Source of the DNA: Acidobacteriota bacterium
GTDB taxonomy: Bacteria > Acidobacteriota > Blastocatellia > Pyrinomonadales > Pyrinomonadaceae
Direction of reading: 5' to 3'
NCBI GenBank assembly: GCA_003385635.1
Contig: QQUY01000001.1
Span: forward strand, 186,001-250,000
Length of the DNA stretch: 64,000 nt
Shown: positions 44,534 through 53,637 of the stretch, piece after piece
Position numbering within the stretch: the stretch's first letter is position 1
How the letters are laid out: each line of letters opens with the position of its first letter
Notes under the pieces: model-generated
Database searches by the model: none
Told to the model about the DNA's origin: nothing
Seen by the model: the letters and a program-made list of their open reading frames with translations, nothing else
Translations under genes and position numbers: made by a program

Positions 44534-45649
44534 ATGGTCACTTCCGTTCTTCGATCGGTCCCCGATACATATGGGGTGAAATATGCAGGTTCAAAACTGC
44601 GGCTTCTTCCCCATATCCTGGATCTTGTTGGCAAGACAAAAGCTGAAACGGTTCTGGACGCTTTTTCGGGAACGACCCGTGTAGCTCAGGCGTTGGCGGC
44701 AAACGGGATTCGGGTGACAGCGAATGACATTTCCGAGCTGTCCCGTGTTTTTGCCATCTGTTTTCTAAGAGCGCCTGGGAATGACGCTGAGTATAGGGAT
44801 CTCATCGACCACCTCAATTCCCTTCCCGGCAAAGACGGCTGGTTCACAAAGCATTACGGCGGCGATCCGGCTGGATATGAATCGGTCGGAAGGGACGGTC
44901 TAAAGAAGCCATTTCAAATACACAATACAAAAAAACTGGACGCCATTCGCGAGGAGATCAAACGTCTTTCACTCCAAGAAGAAGAAAAATGTGTCGCGCT
45001 TACGAGCCTGATTCTGGCGTTGGACAAAGTTGACAGTACGATCGGCCATTTCGCTTCCTACCTCCGGAAGTGGTCAAGACGTTCGTACAATGAGCTTTTT
45101 CTTGAACTCCCCGGGGCGACACCCATCGGAGCCGGGCATAAGGTGTTTCAAAAGGATGTCTTCGAAGCATTAGGTGAAGGGGAATGGGACCTTGCGTATC
45201 TTGATCCGCCCTACGGTTCAAATAACGAGAAGATGCCGCCCTCGAGGGTGCGCTATGCAGCCTACTATCATTTCTGGAAAACAGTGATCCTCGACGATAG
45301 ACCTGAATTGTTTGGAAAAGCTTTGCGCAGGAGCGATTCTTCGGACGAGCTCTCGTATTCTCCGTTTGAGGACTTCAGACGCGGCGAAGACAAAGAGTAC
45401 ATAGCGATCGGCGCGATACGACGATTGATTCGGGAGGTCCCTGCAAGGTATGTACTGTTGTCCTACAGTTCAGGGGGGCGGGCGACGCGAAAGGCGCTGG
45501 AGTCAGCCCTTCTGGAGTCAGGCAGGATTATGGAATCCTTGTCGATCGACCACCAAAAGAACGTCATGGCATCTATGAGCTGGACGGGAGATTGGGCTTC
45601 CGAGCAACAGGCGCCAAATCAGGAGTACCTTTTCCTGCTTGAGAAATGA
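44534..45649 (+). CDS. D12-class DNA adenine N6-methyltransferase (orphan)
   Basis: A 371-aa DNA methylase. The Dam-type start VKYAGSKLRLLPHI, the SAM motif DAFSGTTRVAQAL (43-55) and the catalytic DPPY (224-227) are intact. There is no restriction endonuclease gene in the neighbourhood, so it is an orphan methylase or part of a degraded system. It stands 21 bases after the heptosyltransferase and overlaps the ICMT gene by four bases (ATGA), so it is co-transcribed with envelope genes. The target sequence is unknown. Confidence 0.9.
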   Translation: MVTSVLRSVPDTYGVKYAGSKLRLLPHILDLVGKTKAETVLDAFSGTTRVAQALAANGIRVTANDISELSRVFAICFLRAPGNDAEYRDLIDHLNSLPGKDGWFTKHYGGDPAGYESVGRDGLKKPFQIHNTKKLDAIREEIKRLSLQEEEKCVALTSLILALDKVDSTIGHFASYLRKWSRRSYNELFLELPGATPIGAGHKVFQKDVFEALGEGEWDLAYLDPPYGSNNEKMPPSRVRYAAYYHFWKTVILDDRPELFGKALRRSDSSDELSYSPFEDFRRGEDKEYIAIGAIRRLIREVPARYVLLSYSSGGRATRKALESALLESGRIMESLSIDHQKNVMASMSWTGDWASEQQAPNQEYLFLLEK

Positions 45650-46206
45650 CGGCAAAGCGAAGCACATCAATTCTACAGAGGATCCGGGTCCCTCTTGGAT
45701 TTGCATTCGGAATTCTCTTTGTATTGTTTGCCGCGCCGAACTGGATTAGCCTTGGAACCGGAATCGCGGTCGCTTTCCTTGGCCTCCTGATCAGGGCATG
45801 GTCGACAGGTCACATCCGTAAGAATGTCGAAGTATCGATGTCCGGCCCGTATTCAAGGACCCGAAACCCTTTGTATCTAGGGAGTTTCATAATGGGTCTT
45901 GGTTTCTCGATCGCTTCGGGAAGATGGTGGCTGATCCTCGCGTTTGCGGGTTTCTACCTTGGCATCTATTTGCCGGTGATGAGAATCGAAGCGCGTGAAT
46001 TGACCAGTAAATTCGGGGATGATTACACAAGATACGCAGAGAATGTCCCTCTGTTCTTCCCGAGGCTCGCCGCGTACGGTGAAGCCGACGCTGAGTTCAG
46101 CAAGGATCTCTACTTGAAGTACAAGGAATATCAGGCAGCGATAGGCTTCGTTTTGGTTTCCCTGATCCTCGTGTTGAAGTTATATTTGTTAGAATACTGG
46201 AGATGA
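45646..46206 (+). CDS. ICMT/PEMT-type membrane methyltransferase
   Basis: A 186-aa membrane protein with about five hydrophobic helices. The C-terminal half carries the SAM-binding motif of the isoprenylcysteine carboxyl methyltransferase family (SGPYSRTRNPLYLGSF) and ARELTSKFGDDYTRYAENVPLFFP. The bacterial substrates are mostly unknown. It overlaps both neighbours by four bases. Confidence 0.9.
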   Translation: MTAKRSTSILQRIRVPLGFAFGILFVLFAAPNWISLGTGIAVAFLGLLIRAWSTGHIRKNVEVSMSGPYSRTRNPLYLGSFIMGLGFSIASGRWWLILAFAGFYLGIYLPVMRIEARELTSKFGDDYTRYAENVPLFFPRLAAYGEADAEFSKDLYLKYKEYQAAIGFVLVSLILVLKLYLLEYWR

Positions 46207-47048
46207 ATTTTCGATCTGCAACAAGTGCCTTGTTCCTGATAGCGCTCAGCTGGACTTTCGTGTCCGCCCAGAGCGGAGCGGGACCGATGAGCACGCCCGC
46301 CGCAGATGCGAGGACATTCTCGAACCCTTATTCGGCGGGTGAAAAACTGGAGTTCGAAGGCAAGTATAAGAAGTTCGGATTTGCCTTCAGCATTGCGGAA
46401 ATGACGTTCTCGGTACACGAAAGGGATGAGGATGGCAGCTACTATATTCTCTCCGAGGCCCATTCAAAGGGAACTCTCGCGAAACTCTTCAATTTTTCTT
46501 TTTATCAGAAGATCGAGTCTTTTGTAGATACTGATTCGCTGCGCGTCACGCGCTCCGTCAAGCGTGATGAACAGCGCGACAGGATTCGCGACAGCGAGGC
46601 CACATTCGACTATCAGAGAAGCCGCGTTACCTGGGTAGAGACCGACCCGAACGATCCTGCCAAGCCTCCCAAGAGAGTCGCATCGACCATTACGGAAGAG
46701 ACCCACGATCTGGTCACCGGTGTTTTTGCGCTGAGGGGAAAGAAGTTTGCGGTCGGCAAGACGCTGACGATGAAGGTTTCAGACTCCGGTCTCGTGTACG
46801 ATGTCCCGGTAAAGATCGCTGGGCTTGAGCGCCAAAAGTCGATATTCGGAAAGGTCGCCTGCTGGAAGATCGAGCCTGAGATCTTTGGGGATGGAAGAGT
46901 TATAGAACAGAAAGGAAGCCTGACCATCTGGGTCACGGCCGACAAGCGCCGGATACCGGTCCGGGCCAGGCTGAACACGGAACTTGGCCGCGTGGATATT
47001 AAACTCGAGAAGTACACGGCCCCCGGCGAAACCACTCCGATAAGTTAA
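46203..47048 (+). CDS. DUF3108 exported protein
   Basis: A 281-aa protein with a signal peptide (SALFLIALSWTFVSAQ) and the DUF3108 fold: YSAGEKLEFEGKYKKFGF at the start, YYILSEAHSKGTLAKLFNFSF, and LTIWVTADKRRIPVRARL near the end. The family is periplasmic and of unknown function. It is the last gene of the heptosyltransferase-led run. Confidence 0.87.
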   Translation: MNFRSATSALFLIALSWTFVSAQSGAGPMSTPAADARTFSNPYSAGEKLEFEGKYKKFGFAFSIAEMTFSVHERDEDGSYYILSEAHSKGTLAKLFNFSFYQKIESFVDTDSLRVTRSVKRDEQRDRIRDSEATFDYQRSRVTWVETDPNDPAKPPKRVASTITEETHDLVTGVFALRGKKFAVGKTLTMKVSDSGLVYDVPVKIAGLERQKSIFGKVACWKIEPEIFGDGRVIEQKGSLTIWVTADKRRIPVRARLNTELGRVDIKLEKYTAPGETTPIS

Positions 47049-47152
47049 CATTTCAGTAACCCCCAGACGCGCTCCGCGTCCTTGTAACTGCCCCCCAAAA
47101 CGCTCATAATCTCCTATTCGGCCCTGGGCCATTTTCGTGCCAGGGGGAGGAG

Positions 47153-48247
47153 ATGATGACAGATAAAAAGAAACCGGCCGTAAAGAAAACCCCGGACGGC
47201 AAGAAGAAGCCGACGGGAACGAAGCGATCGAAAGCGAAAAAACTCCGGCTTTCAAAGGAACCGGTGTTTTCCGGGTCTTCGAAATCGGCCGCAGCGGCCG
47301 ACACCTATGATGGCCCAGCCGATGCTGTTACCGAGACAAAGCCTCGGAGTGACGAGGACATCCTCGATTCGATGTCCCCACTCGACAGAAAACTCGCGGA
47401 TCCGGTCCTTCCGGAACTGCCGCGAGAAAACCGTGCGAGGCTTCAGCTACAGTCGCCAACAAGGCTTTATTTCTACTGGTCAATAAAGCACAATCCCTTC
47501 AAGACACTAAGCAAGGCTTTCGGCGGATCGACGGGCAGCTACTCGCTTGTTGTAAAGCTTGTGAACCGGACGCGCGGCACGGAAGAGATTTACAGGGTCG
47601 ATCCTGAAGGAAACTGGTGGTTCGCCGCCGATCCTGACAGTGAGTATCGAGCCGAAGTCGGATTCTATGCGCCAAACCGACCTTATATTCGGATCATCTA
47701 CTCGAACTCCGTAAGTACTCCTCGCCGAAGCCCCTCGCGAAGAACCGACTACGTTCCGCGATTCACCGTGACGGCGGACGAGTTTGCGGATGTGCTTGAG
47801 GTTTCGGGTTATTCAAGGGACGCATTCGAAGTCGCGCTCGCAGGTGACGACAGGGACGCAGCAGATGAGATCACCCGCGCAACATTCGACGGGCTGCTCG
47901 GAAGCATGAGGTTTGATCTCAGTCATTTCGACGGTGATGAGCTACGTTTCGTTCTTCTTGCCCTCGCGTCGGGCTTTTCACTTGATGAGATAAAAACTCA
48001 GGTAAGTGCCGGTCTCTACAAAAAGCTGTTTGGCTCAGGCGTGAGAGTTTCTCCGGAACAGGCGCTTGCGGCTTTGCAGGAGAATTTTGAGGTTGATACA
48101 GAAGAGATCTTTGAGACGGAAGAGGTCGGGCCTGCGGTCGTCGGTTTGAGTGCCATCAACTTCCCGAAGAGAGTTCGTTCCAGGCGTGTTCCCACGAAGC
48201 TTCTGAACAGGATCTCGAAGCTTGAACCTGTAAGCTCTGCCAGATAG
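47153..48247 (+). CDS. DUF4912 protein
   Basis: A 364-aa protein. The N-terminal ~100 residues are Lys/Pro-rich and disordered. The DUF4912 domain is central: SPTRLYFYWSIKHNPFKTL and DPEGNWWFAADPDSEYRAEVGF. GGAGG stands just before a double ATG (47153 and 47156); the second has the better spacing. The family often neighbours alpha-glucan enzymes, as here with GH57 93 bases downstream. Confidence 0.9.
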   Translation: MMTDKKKPAVKKTPDGKKKPTGTKRSKAKKLRLSKEPVFSGSSKSAAAADTYDGPADAVTETKPRSDEDILDSMSPLDRKLADPVLPELPRENRARLQLQSPTRLYFYWSIKHNPFKTLSKAFGGSTGSYSLVVKLVNRTRGTEEIYRVDPEGNWWFAADPDSEYRAEVGFYAPNRPYIRIIYSNSVSTPRRSPSRRTDYVPRFTVTADEFADVLEVSGYSRDAFEVALAGDDRDAADEITRATFDGLLGSMRFDLSHFDGDELRFVLLALASGFSLDEIKTQVSAGLYKKLFGSGVRVSPEQALAALQENFEVDTEEIFETEEVGPAVVGLSAINFPKRVRSRRVPTKLLNRISKLEPVSSAR

Positions 48248-48270
48248 GCTGAATGCTCTTATTGTTCTGC

Positions 48271-48316
48271 GCCGGCGAGTGTTGCGGTCAAACGCCGCAT
48301 GCTTCGCCGGCTTTCT
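48271..48316 (+). terminator. Hairpin terminator of the DUF4912 gene
   Basis: Outer stem GCCGGCGA with TCGCCGGC and an inner stem TGCGG with CCGCA, followed by TTTCTT. It starts 24 bases past the stop codon. Confidence 0.65.
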
Positions 48317-48340
48317 TGTATACTCCCCGAAGTGGAAAAC

Positions 48341-49939
48341 ATGCCCGTCGGATACTTCAGCCTCATACTTCACGCCCATCTGCCGTTCGTAAGGCATCCG
48401 GAATTCCCGGAGTTCCTTGAAGAAGACTGGCTTTACGAGGCGATTACCGAAGTCTACATTCCCCTTATCTTCATCTTCGAAAGGTTGTACGAAGCTGATG
48501 CGAAGCCGAGGCTGGCCATGAACATATCGCCTCCGCTTTGCGAGATGCTGGCTGATAACCTTCTGGAAAAGCGTTACACGCGGCACCTGGAAAACCTGAT
48601 AGATCTCGCACGTAAAGAGTTTGAAAGGGTAAAGAAAGAGGATCCCGAGTTTTACGATGTAGTCGAGATGTACGTGGAGATGCTGGAAGCATCACTAGTT
48701 CTCTGGAATGACAAATACAACCGTAACCTTGTGAATGCGTTTCGAGAGCTTCAGGACAAAGGAGTACTGGAGATAATCACTTGTGGCGCCACTCACGGCT
48801 TCCTTCCGCTAATATCGACAAAAGAATCGCGCAGAGCTCAGGTCGAGGTTGCGGTCAACAACTACCGAAAACACTTCGGCCGAAATCCCCGGGGCATATG
48901 GCTTCCGGAGTGTGCATACGAAGAGGGAATTGAAGATCTGCTGAAGGATTGCGGCATTGAGTACTTCATCGCCGATTCCCACGCGATCCTGTACGGCGAT
49001 CCGCGCCCGAAGTACGGAGTTCACGCGCCGGTATCGTGCCCGAACGGCGTCGCTGTCTTTGCAAGGGACATCGAGACAAGTCAGCAGGTGTGGAGTGCGG
49101 AAGTTGGGTACCCGGGAAACGAGATATACAGGGAGTTCTACAGGGACGTCGGCTGGGACCTGCCCCTTGATTATCTGAAGCCGCATCTACACAAGGACGG
49201 AAGCCGACGCCACCTCGGGCTTAAGTATTTCAGGATCACCGGGCGAGATGTCGAGCAGAACCGAAAGCGGCCATACAAGCCCGCAGCAGCGACGATGCGA
49301 GCCGCTGAAGACGCGGGAGATTTCCTGTCGAAGCGGGTCGGGCAGGCTTACGATCTGCGTCGGGCCTACGGGGGGCATCCGCCGCTTGTGGTTTCGCCGT
49401 ACGATGCAGAACTTTATGGTCACTGGTGGTTCGAGGGTCCGCAGTTCATCGACTATCTGTTCAGGAAGATACATTTTGATCAGGACAAGATCAGGGCCGT
49501 GACACCCGGCGATTACCTCGACTCGGAACTCCCGATCCAGGTACAGAAACCGTCGGCTTCATCCTGGGGCGAGGCAGGCTATTACAAGGTCTGGCTCAAC
49601 GAAGGCAACTCGTGGATGTACAAGTATGCCCACGATGCGGAAAAGAGAATGACGGCTCTGGCGGATCATTTCCACGAGCCGAACGAGATCGAGATTCGTG
49701 CATTGAATCAGTGCGCAAGGGAGTTGCTGCTCGCGCAATCGAGCGACTGGGCATTCCAGATATACCAGGGAACGACGGTCGAGTATTCTTCCCGCCGATT
49801 CAGATCACACATTCACCGCTTCGGGCTCTTGGCCGACGGCCTTGAAAATTATGAGGTCGATGAAGAGCTGCTGTCCGAGATCGAGAAGCGCGACAACATT
49901 TTCAGCGAGATCGATTACCGCATCTATCGATCCAGTTGA
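48341..49939 (+). CDS. GH57-family 1,4-alpha-glucan branching-enzyme-like protein
   Basis: A 532-aa glycoside hydrolase family 57 enzyme with the C-terminal helical domain of the branching-enzyme group. The catalytic nucleophile should be Glu190 (GIWLPECAYEEG) and the acid Asp355 (SPYDAELYGHWWFEGP), positions close to the archaeal prototype. ATG 48341 is used because the family begins MPVGYFSLILHAHLPFVRHP; the frame extends back to 48299, inside the terminator. It would make branches in glycogen-like polymers. Confidence 0.93.
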   Translation: MPVGYFSLILHAHLPFVRHPEFPEFLEEDWLYEAITEVYIPLIFIFERLYEADAKPRLAMNISPPLCEMLADNLLEKRYTRHLENLIDLARKEFERVKKEDPEFYDVVEMYVEMLEASLVLWNDKYNRNLVNAFRELQDKGVLEIITCGATHGFLPLISTKESRRAQVEVAVNNYRKHFGRNPRGIWLPECAYEEGIEDLLKDCGIEYFIADSHAILYGDPRPKYGVHAPVSCPNGVAVFARDIETSQQVWSAEVGYPGNEIYREFYRDVGWDLPLDYLKPHLHKDGSRRHLGLKYFRITGRDVEQNRKRPYKPAAATMRAAEDAGDFLSKRVGQAYDLRRAYGGHPPLVVSPYDAELYGHWWFEGPQFIDYLFRKIHFDQDKIRAVTPGDYLDSELPIQVQKPSASSWGEAGYYKVWLNEGNSWMYKYAHDAEKRMTALADHFHEPNEIEIRALNQCARELLLAQSSDWAFQIYQGTTVEYSSRRFRSHIHRFGLLADGLENYEVDEELLSEIEKRDNIFSEIDYRIYRSS

Positions 49940-50014
49940 AGCGCTGTGCGACCTGTTTGCCTTACCTTTTTTGCACGGATAGAATTCGGCTCTTGGAATT
50001 AGGAGAGAATCGCA

Positions 50015-51334
50015 ATGTCACAATACAAAGGCGAGATAGTTCCTGCTGAGGGTAAGTTGGGCATACTTCTCGTAGGCCTCGGGGCGGTGAGTACAACTTT
50101 CATAGCAGGTGTGGAGGCAATTCGGCGCGGTGTTTCGCAGCCGATCGGAAGCCTGACGCAGATGGGGACCATCCGGCTTGGCAAAAGAACGGAGAACCGT
50201 GTTCCGAAGATCAAGGAGTTTATATCGCTTGCAGAACTCGACGATCTCGTTTTCGGCGCTTGGGATATTTTCGATGAGAATGCCTACGAGGCCGGCCTCG
50301 ATGCTGGGGTGCTGGAAAAGGACCTTCTGAATCAGGTGTCTGAGCCTCTCTCCTCTCTGAAACCGATGAAGGCCGTCTTCGACAACCGCTATGTAAAACG
50401 GCTCCACGGAACAAACGTAAAGTCCGGCAAGAACAAGATGGATCTGGCGGAACAGCTTATGGAAGACATAAGCGAGTTCAAATCTGCCAACGGATGCGAC
50501 AGGCTTGTGATGGTCTGGGCGGCCTCGACCGAGATCTTTCTTGAGGAATCCGACGAGCACCGGTCTATCGAGGCTTTCGAGAAGGCACTTTACGATGACT
50601 CGGAAGCGATCGCGCCTTCGATGATCTACGCATATGCCGCCATCAAATCGGGTGTTCCGTTCGCGAACGGGGCGCCAAACCTGACCGTTGATATACCGGC
50701 GTTGACCGAGCTTGCGGATCAATACGGGGTTCCGATCTGCGGAAAGGACTTCAAAACCGGACAGACCTTGATGAAGACGATCATCGCTCCCGGATTGAAG
50801 AGCCGGATGCTGGGACTCGCGGGCTGGTACTCGACGAATATCCTTGGAAACCGCGACGGAGAAGTGCTTGACGATCCCGAGTCGTTCAAGACAAAGGAGG
50901 AATCCAAGCTTTCGGTACTCGAACAGATACTTCAGCCTGATGTTTACCCCGACCTCTATGACGGTTTCTCGCACGTGGTCAGGATCAACTACTACCCGCC
51001 GAGGGGTGACAACAAGGAAGGCTGGGACAATATCGATATTTTCGGGTGGCTCGGCTATCCTATGCAGATAAAGATCGACTTCCTGTGCCGAGATTCGATC
51101 CTCGCAGCGCCGCTGTGCCTCGATCTGGCGCTATTCCTGGATCTTGCAAAACGGGCGGGAATGAAGGGTGTGCAGGAATGGCTGTCGTTCTATTTCAAAT
51201 CACCGCAGACCGCCCCCGGCCTTTATCCCGAACACGACATCTTCATCCAGCTGAAGAAGCTGAAGAACACTCTCCGTTATCTCAAGGGTGAAGAGCTGAT
51301 CACTCACCTCGGTATCGAGTACTATGACGACTAG
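50015..51334 (+). CDS. ino1: Inositol-3-phosphate synthase
   Basis: Converts glucose 6-phosphate to 1L-myo-inositol 3-phosphate with NAD. 439 aa. The NAD site is GILLVGLGAVSTTFIAGVEAI; family blocks GKDFKTGQTLMKTIIAPGLK and NNKEGWDNIDIFGWLG are intact. It could feed inositol phospholipid or osmolyte synthesis; no further genes of such a pathway are in view. GGAGAG lies nine bases before the ATG. Confidence 0.96.
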   Translation: MSQYKGEIVPAEGKLGILLVGLGAVSTTFIAGVEAIRRGVSQPIGSLTQMGTIRLGKRTENRVPKIKEFISLAELDDLVFGAWDIFDENAYEAGLDAGVLEKDLLNQVSEPLSSLKPMKAVFDNRYVKRLHGTNVKSGKNKMDLAEQLMEDISEFKSANGCDRLVMVWAASTEIFLEESDEHRSIEAFEKALYDDSEAIAPSMIYAYAAIKSGVPFANGAPNLTVDIPALTELADQYGVPICGKDFKTGQTLMKTIIAPGLKSRMLGLAGWYSTNILGNRDGEVLDDPESFKTKEESKLSVLEQILQPDVYPDLYDGFSHVVRINYYPPRGDNKEGWDNIDIFGWLGYPMQIKIDFLCRDSILAAPLCLDLALFLDLAKRAGMKGVQEWLSFYFKSPQTAPGLYPEHDIFIQLKKLKNTLRYLKGEELITHLGIEYYDD

Positions 51335-51339
51335 GATTG

Positions 51340-51710
51340 AGTTCCAGGTTCCAGGTTCAACTCAAGATTCAAAGTTCAAGGTTCAGAGGGCAGATTCGAG
51401 ATTCGAGGGAGAAATTCCAGGCACCTGACTCCAGATCATATTTTTTCGCGACCGAGACTTCGGAATGGCGTTGAAATTCAACGCGTCCCGGCAGGGACGG
51501 GTATATGTTAGCCCCGTTCAAGCCGCAGGCGCAGTGCGGGGTACAAGATCCTACCTACCCTCGCTGAGCCGCTTTAGCGGCGGCATCTCATTGACCAATG
51601 ACCATTGAACATTGACCAGTGAAGAGGCGCAATCGGCGCCAGCTGTTAAAAGCAAAAAGGTCCCAACCATTTCCCCGGCTTCGTAGGAGCCAAGTGTCTG
51701 TAGCTATCCA
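51340..51710. repeat. Composite repeat interval: GTTCCAGGTT repeats, palindromic element copy 3, GTAGGAGCC motif
   Basis: From left to right: GTTCCAGGTTCCAGG and TTCAAAGTTCAAGGTTC repeats (51340-51420); an element with CGTCCCGGCAGGGACGGG, TATATGTTAGCCCCG, AAGCCGCAGGCGCAGTGCGG and GCCGCTTTAGCGGCGGCATC (51478-51588); TGACCAATGACCATTGAAC repeats; and TTCGTAGGAGCCAAGTGTCTGTAG (51679-51702). No gene lies between the ino1 stop and 51770. Confidence 0.8.
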
Positions 51711-51712
51711 CA

Positions 51713-51745
51713 CAAATAAAATAGGGCTGCCTTTTCAGACAGCCC
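51713..51745 (-). terminator. Rho-independent terminator of the second sigma/anti-sigma operon
   Basis: Stem GGGCTG with CAGCCC, a 10-base loop, then on the minus strand TATTTTATTT. It lies 26 bases past the stop codon of the anti-sigma gene. Confidence 0.8.
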
Positions 51746-51770
51746 CTTGCCAATCGTTGTTCGATCGTGA

Positions 51771-52670
51771 TCACCTTGCCAAGAGCAGTGCGGTCGATGA
51801 GGGTGCTTCAGATCTCGGTCTTTCGTAATGAAGCTTGAGCGGCTCGGCCAGTAGCTGAGCGGCCTCTGCATTCATGCCGGCATCTAGCTCCGAGACCACA
51901 AGCACGGACCTTTTCGCGACATCGAAACTGGAAACGGTGTAGTCCGGCGACGCAAAGCTCTTCACTCTCCCGACGATCGCGCCCGGATCAGCGCTTTCAC
52001 CCGTTACAAGCACTGAAAGTACGCGGCCGCCGTTCTTCATTATTACGTGTGAAAACTTGACGCCCTTGTAACCGCAGGAATGAGAATCAACAAGGTCGCA
52101 GTCCTTTAGCAATCCTTTCATCTCGCTGCTTACGACCTGAGCCAGACCCCTGAATTCAGACGGCACTTCGGCGACAGTTGTCGCGGGATCGTCAGCGAAA
52201 TGCTTGACCGCGCAATTCTCGTGATCAACAGCAGCAATGTTCACAAGGTGATCTGGCGGAAGGGAATCCGTTCGTAAGACTTCTGTTCCTGCAGCTACAC
52301 CCGGATCATCTCCCGATGTATAGGTGAAAAACACGCCTACTGAGAAGATCAAGAGCACGCCTGCGGCAGCAAGGGCCCATCCGCGGGTAACGTTCAGCCA
52401 ACCAAAGCTTCCGGACCGGACATTCGTCCGCGACCTGCCGCCGGAAAGCTCCGACTGAAGTCGTTTCTTGAATGAAGCACTAACCTCAAACTCTGGAGCA
52501 GTACGAACCGCCGAACGCAGCCTCGTTCGCACCAGCCGGCGCGCTTCGATCGCGGACCGGCATCCCTGGCAATCTTCCAGATGCCTCAATATGTCGTGGT
52601 TGGTCTCCGTTAGAAGCTCGTCCGACAAATAAGAATCCAATAGCACATGGAAATCCCTGCAATTCATCAA
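51771..52670 (-). CDS. Zinc-finger (ZAS) anti-sigma factor
   Basis: A 299-aa membrane anti-sigma factor. The cytoplasmic zinc-binding anti-sigma domain shows His30-x3-Cys34-x2-Cys37 (RHLEDCQGC), with Cys4 possibly the fourth ligand. A membrane segment lies at about 98-117. The outer domain of ~180 residues has SHSCGYKGVKFSHVIMKNGG and ends in a short tail. Its ATG overlaps the stop of the sigma factor gene by four bases, implying coupling. Confidence 0.9.
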   Translation of the reverse strand: MMNCRDFHVLLDSYLSDELLTETNHDILRHLEDCQGCRSAIEARRLVRTRLRSAVRTAPEFEVSASFKKRLQSELSGGRSRTNVRSGSFGWLNVTRGWALAAAGVLLIFSVGVFFTYTSGDDPGVAAGTEVLRTDSLPPDHLVNIAAVDHENCAVKHFADDPATTVAEVPSEFRGLAQVVSSEMKGLLKDCDLVDSHSCGYKGVKFSHVIMKNGGRVLSVLVTGESADPGAIVGRVKSFASPDYTVSSFDVAKRSVLVVSELDAGMNAEAAQLLAEPLKLHYERPRSEAPSSTALLLAR

Positions 52671-53266
52671 GATTTCCCTCCTTTCCTGTTGATCATCGCG
52701 ATATTGTCTTTCGGCGGTTCTTCAACGATCCCATATTCCCTGGCAAGTACCGCAAGCTCGCCTCTCAACAACCTTCGTCCACGATGAAGTCTCGACATCA
52801 CGGTTCCCATCGGAATTTCGAGCATCGAAGAGATCTCTTTGTACGAGAAATCTTCGACGTCGCACAAAAGGATCACTTCGCGGAATATCGAGGGGACCTT
52901 CTTCACCGCTTCGATTACGTCTTCGTCAGTCAGCTTCTGAGGGATCGAAGGCTCAAACGTAAGAGTCTGCATTACCTTCTCTTCCGGATCATCGATCACT
53001 TTAAGATTTGATTCCTTTCTAAGCTGCTTGTAGTGCGTGTTGTACATTATCGTTGTCAGCCACGCCTTGCAGTTCGTGCCAGGTTCATACCGGTGAAAGG
53101 ATTTGAGACCCTGCATCATCGTTTCCTGAACGAGATCTTCCGCAAGGTTCCGGTCCCGTTTAAGATACATCGCGACTCGAAACAGGTCCGGAGTCAGGGG
53201 CATTGCCTCCTGCTCGTATATCTCAAGCAGTCTCTCTTCTTCTTTTTTCGAGCTGAACAATCCCAA
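52667..53266 (-). CDS. ECF sigma factor (RpoE-like)
   Basis: A 199-aa alternative sigma factor. Region 2: DRNLAEDLVQETMMQGLKSFHRYEPGTNCKAW; region 4: FREVILLCDVEDFSYKEIS with GTVMSRLHRGRRLL. It is paired with the ZAS anti-sigma gene. The set is distinct from the RskA-controlled pair at 3.2-4.6 kb, so two independent membrane stress switches are present in the window. Confidence 0.94.
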   Translation of the reverse strand: MGLFSSKKEEERLLEIYEQEAMPLTPDLFRVAMYLKRDRNLAEDLVQETMMQGLKSFHRYEPGTNCKAWLTTIMYNTHYKQLRKESNLKVIDDPEEKVMQTLTFEPSIPQKLTDEDVIEAVKKVPSIFREVILLCDVEDFSYKEISSMLEIPMGTVMSRLHRGRRLLRGELAVLAREYGIVEEPPKDNIAMINRKGGKS

Positions 53267-53637
53267 AAATTATCTTTCCTTGGTTCCGTCTATAGAATAA
53301 ACAGCCGTCTGACAGAGTTCATATACTAATCGAGCGGCGTATTATTCCGTAAAACGTAAGAAAATGAGTCTTCTGGCGGCGAAACTTCGCGAAAGCGGTC
53401 ACTTGCACAAGTCCGCAATTTTGTGTTAACAATTCTTCGGAAGATCCGCTCTTGCTCGGATGCGGCCCGAATCCCCGATCCAGAAGCTTCCTCTTTTCCA
53501 GTCAGCGAACGCAAAACCTTTTGACATCATCGGTTTAGACACAGTCCGGACTCGGAGCCGTGTCCGGTTCCGGAGTTCGACGGGGGGGCTCACAAGCTGA
53601 ACTTCCCGGGTGCCACAGCCCTTAGGAGAATGACCAG
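53267..53637. other. Gene-free divergent interval before the AAA+ gene
   Basis: 371 bases between divergent genes. TTGACA at 53524-53529 has no good -10. CCGGAC (53546-53551) and GTCCGG (53562-53567) form a small hairpin in what would be the leader of the AAA+ gene, and TAGGAGAA precedes its ATG. I see no open frame of gene quality and no repeat family here. Confidence 0.5.
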
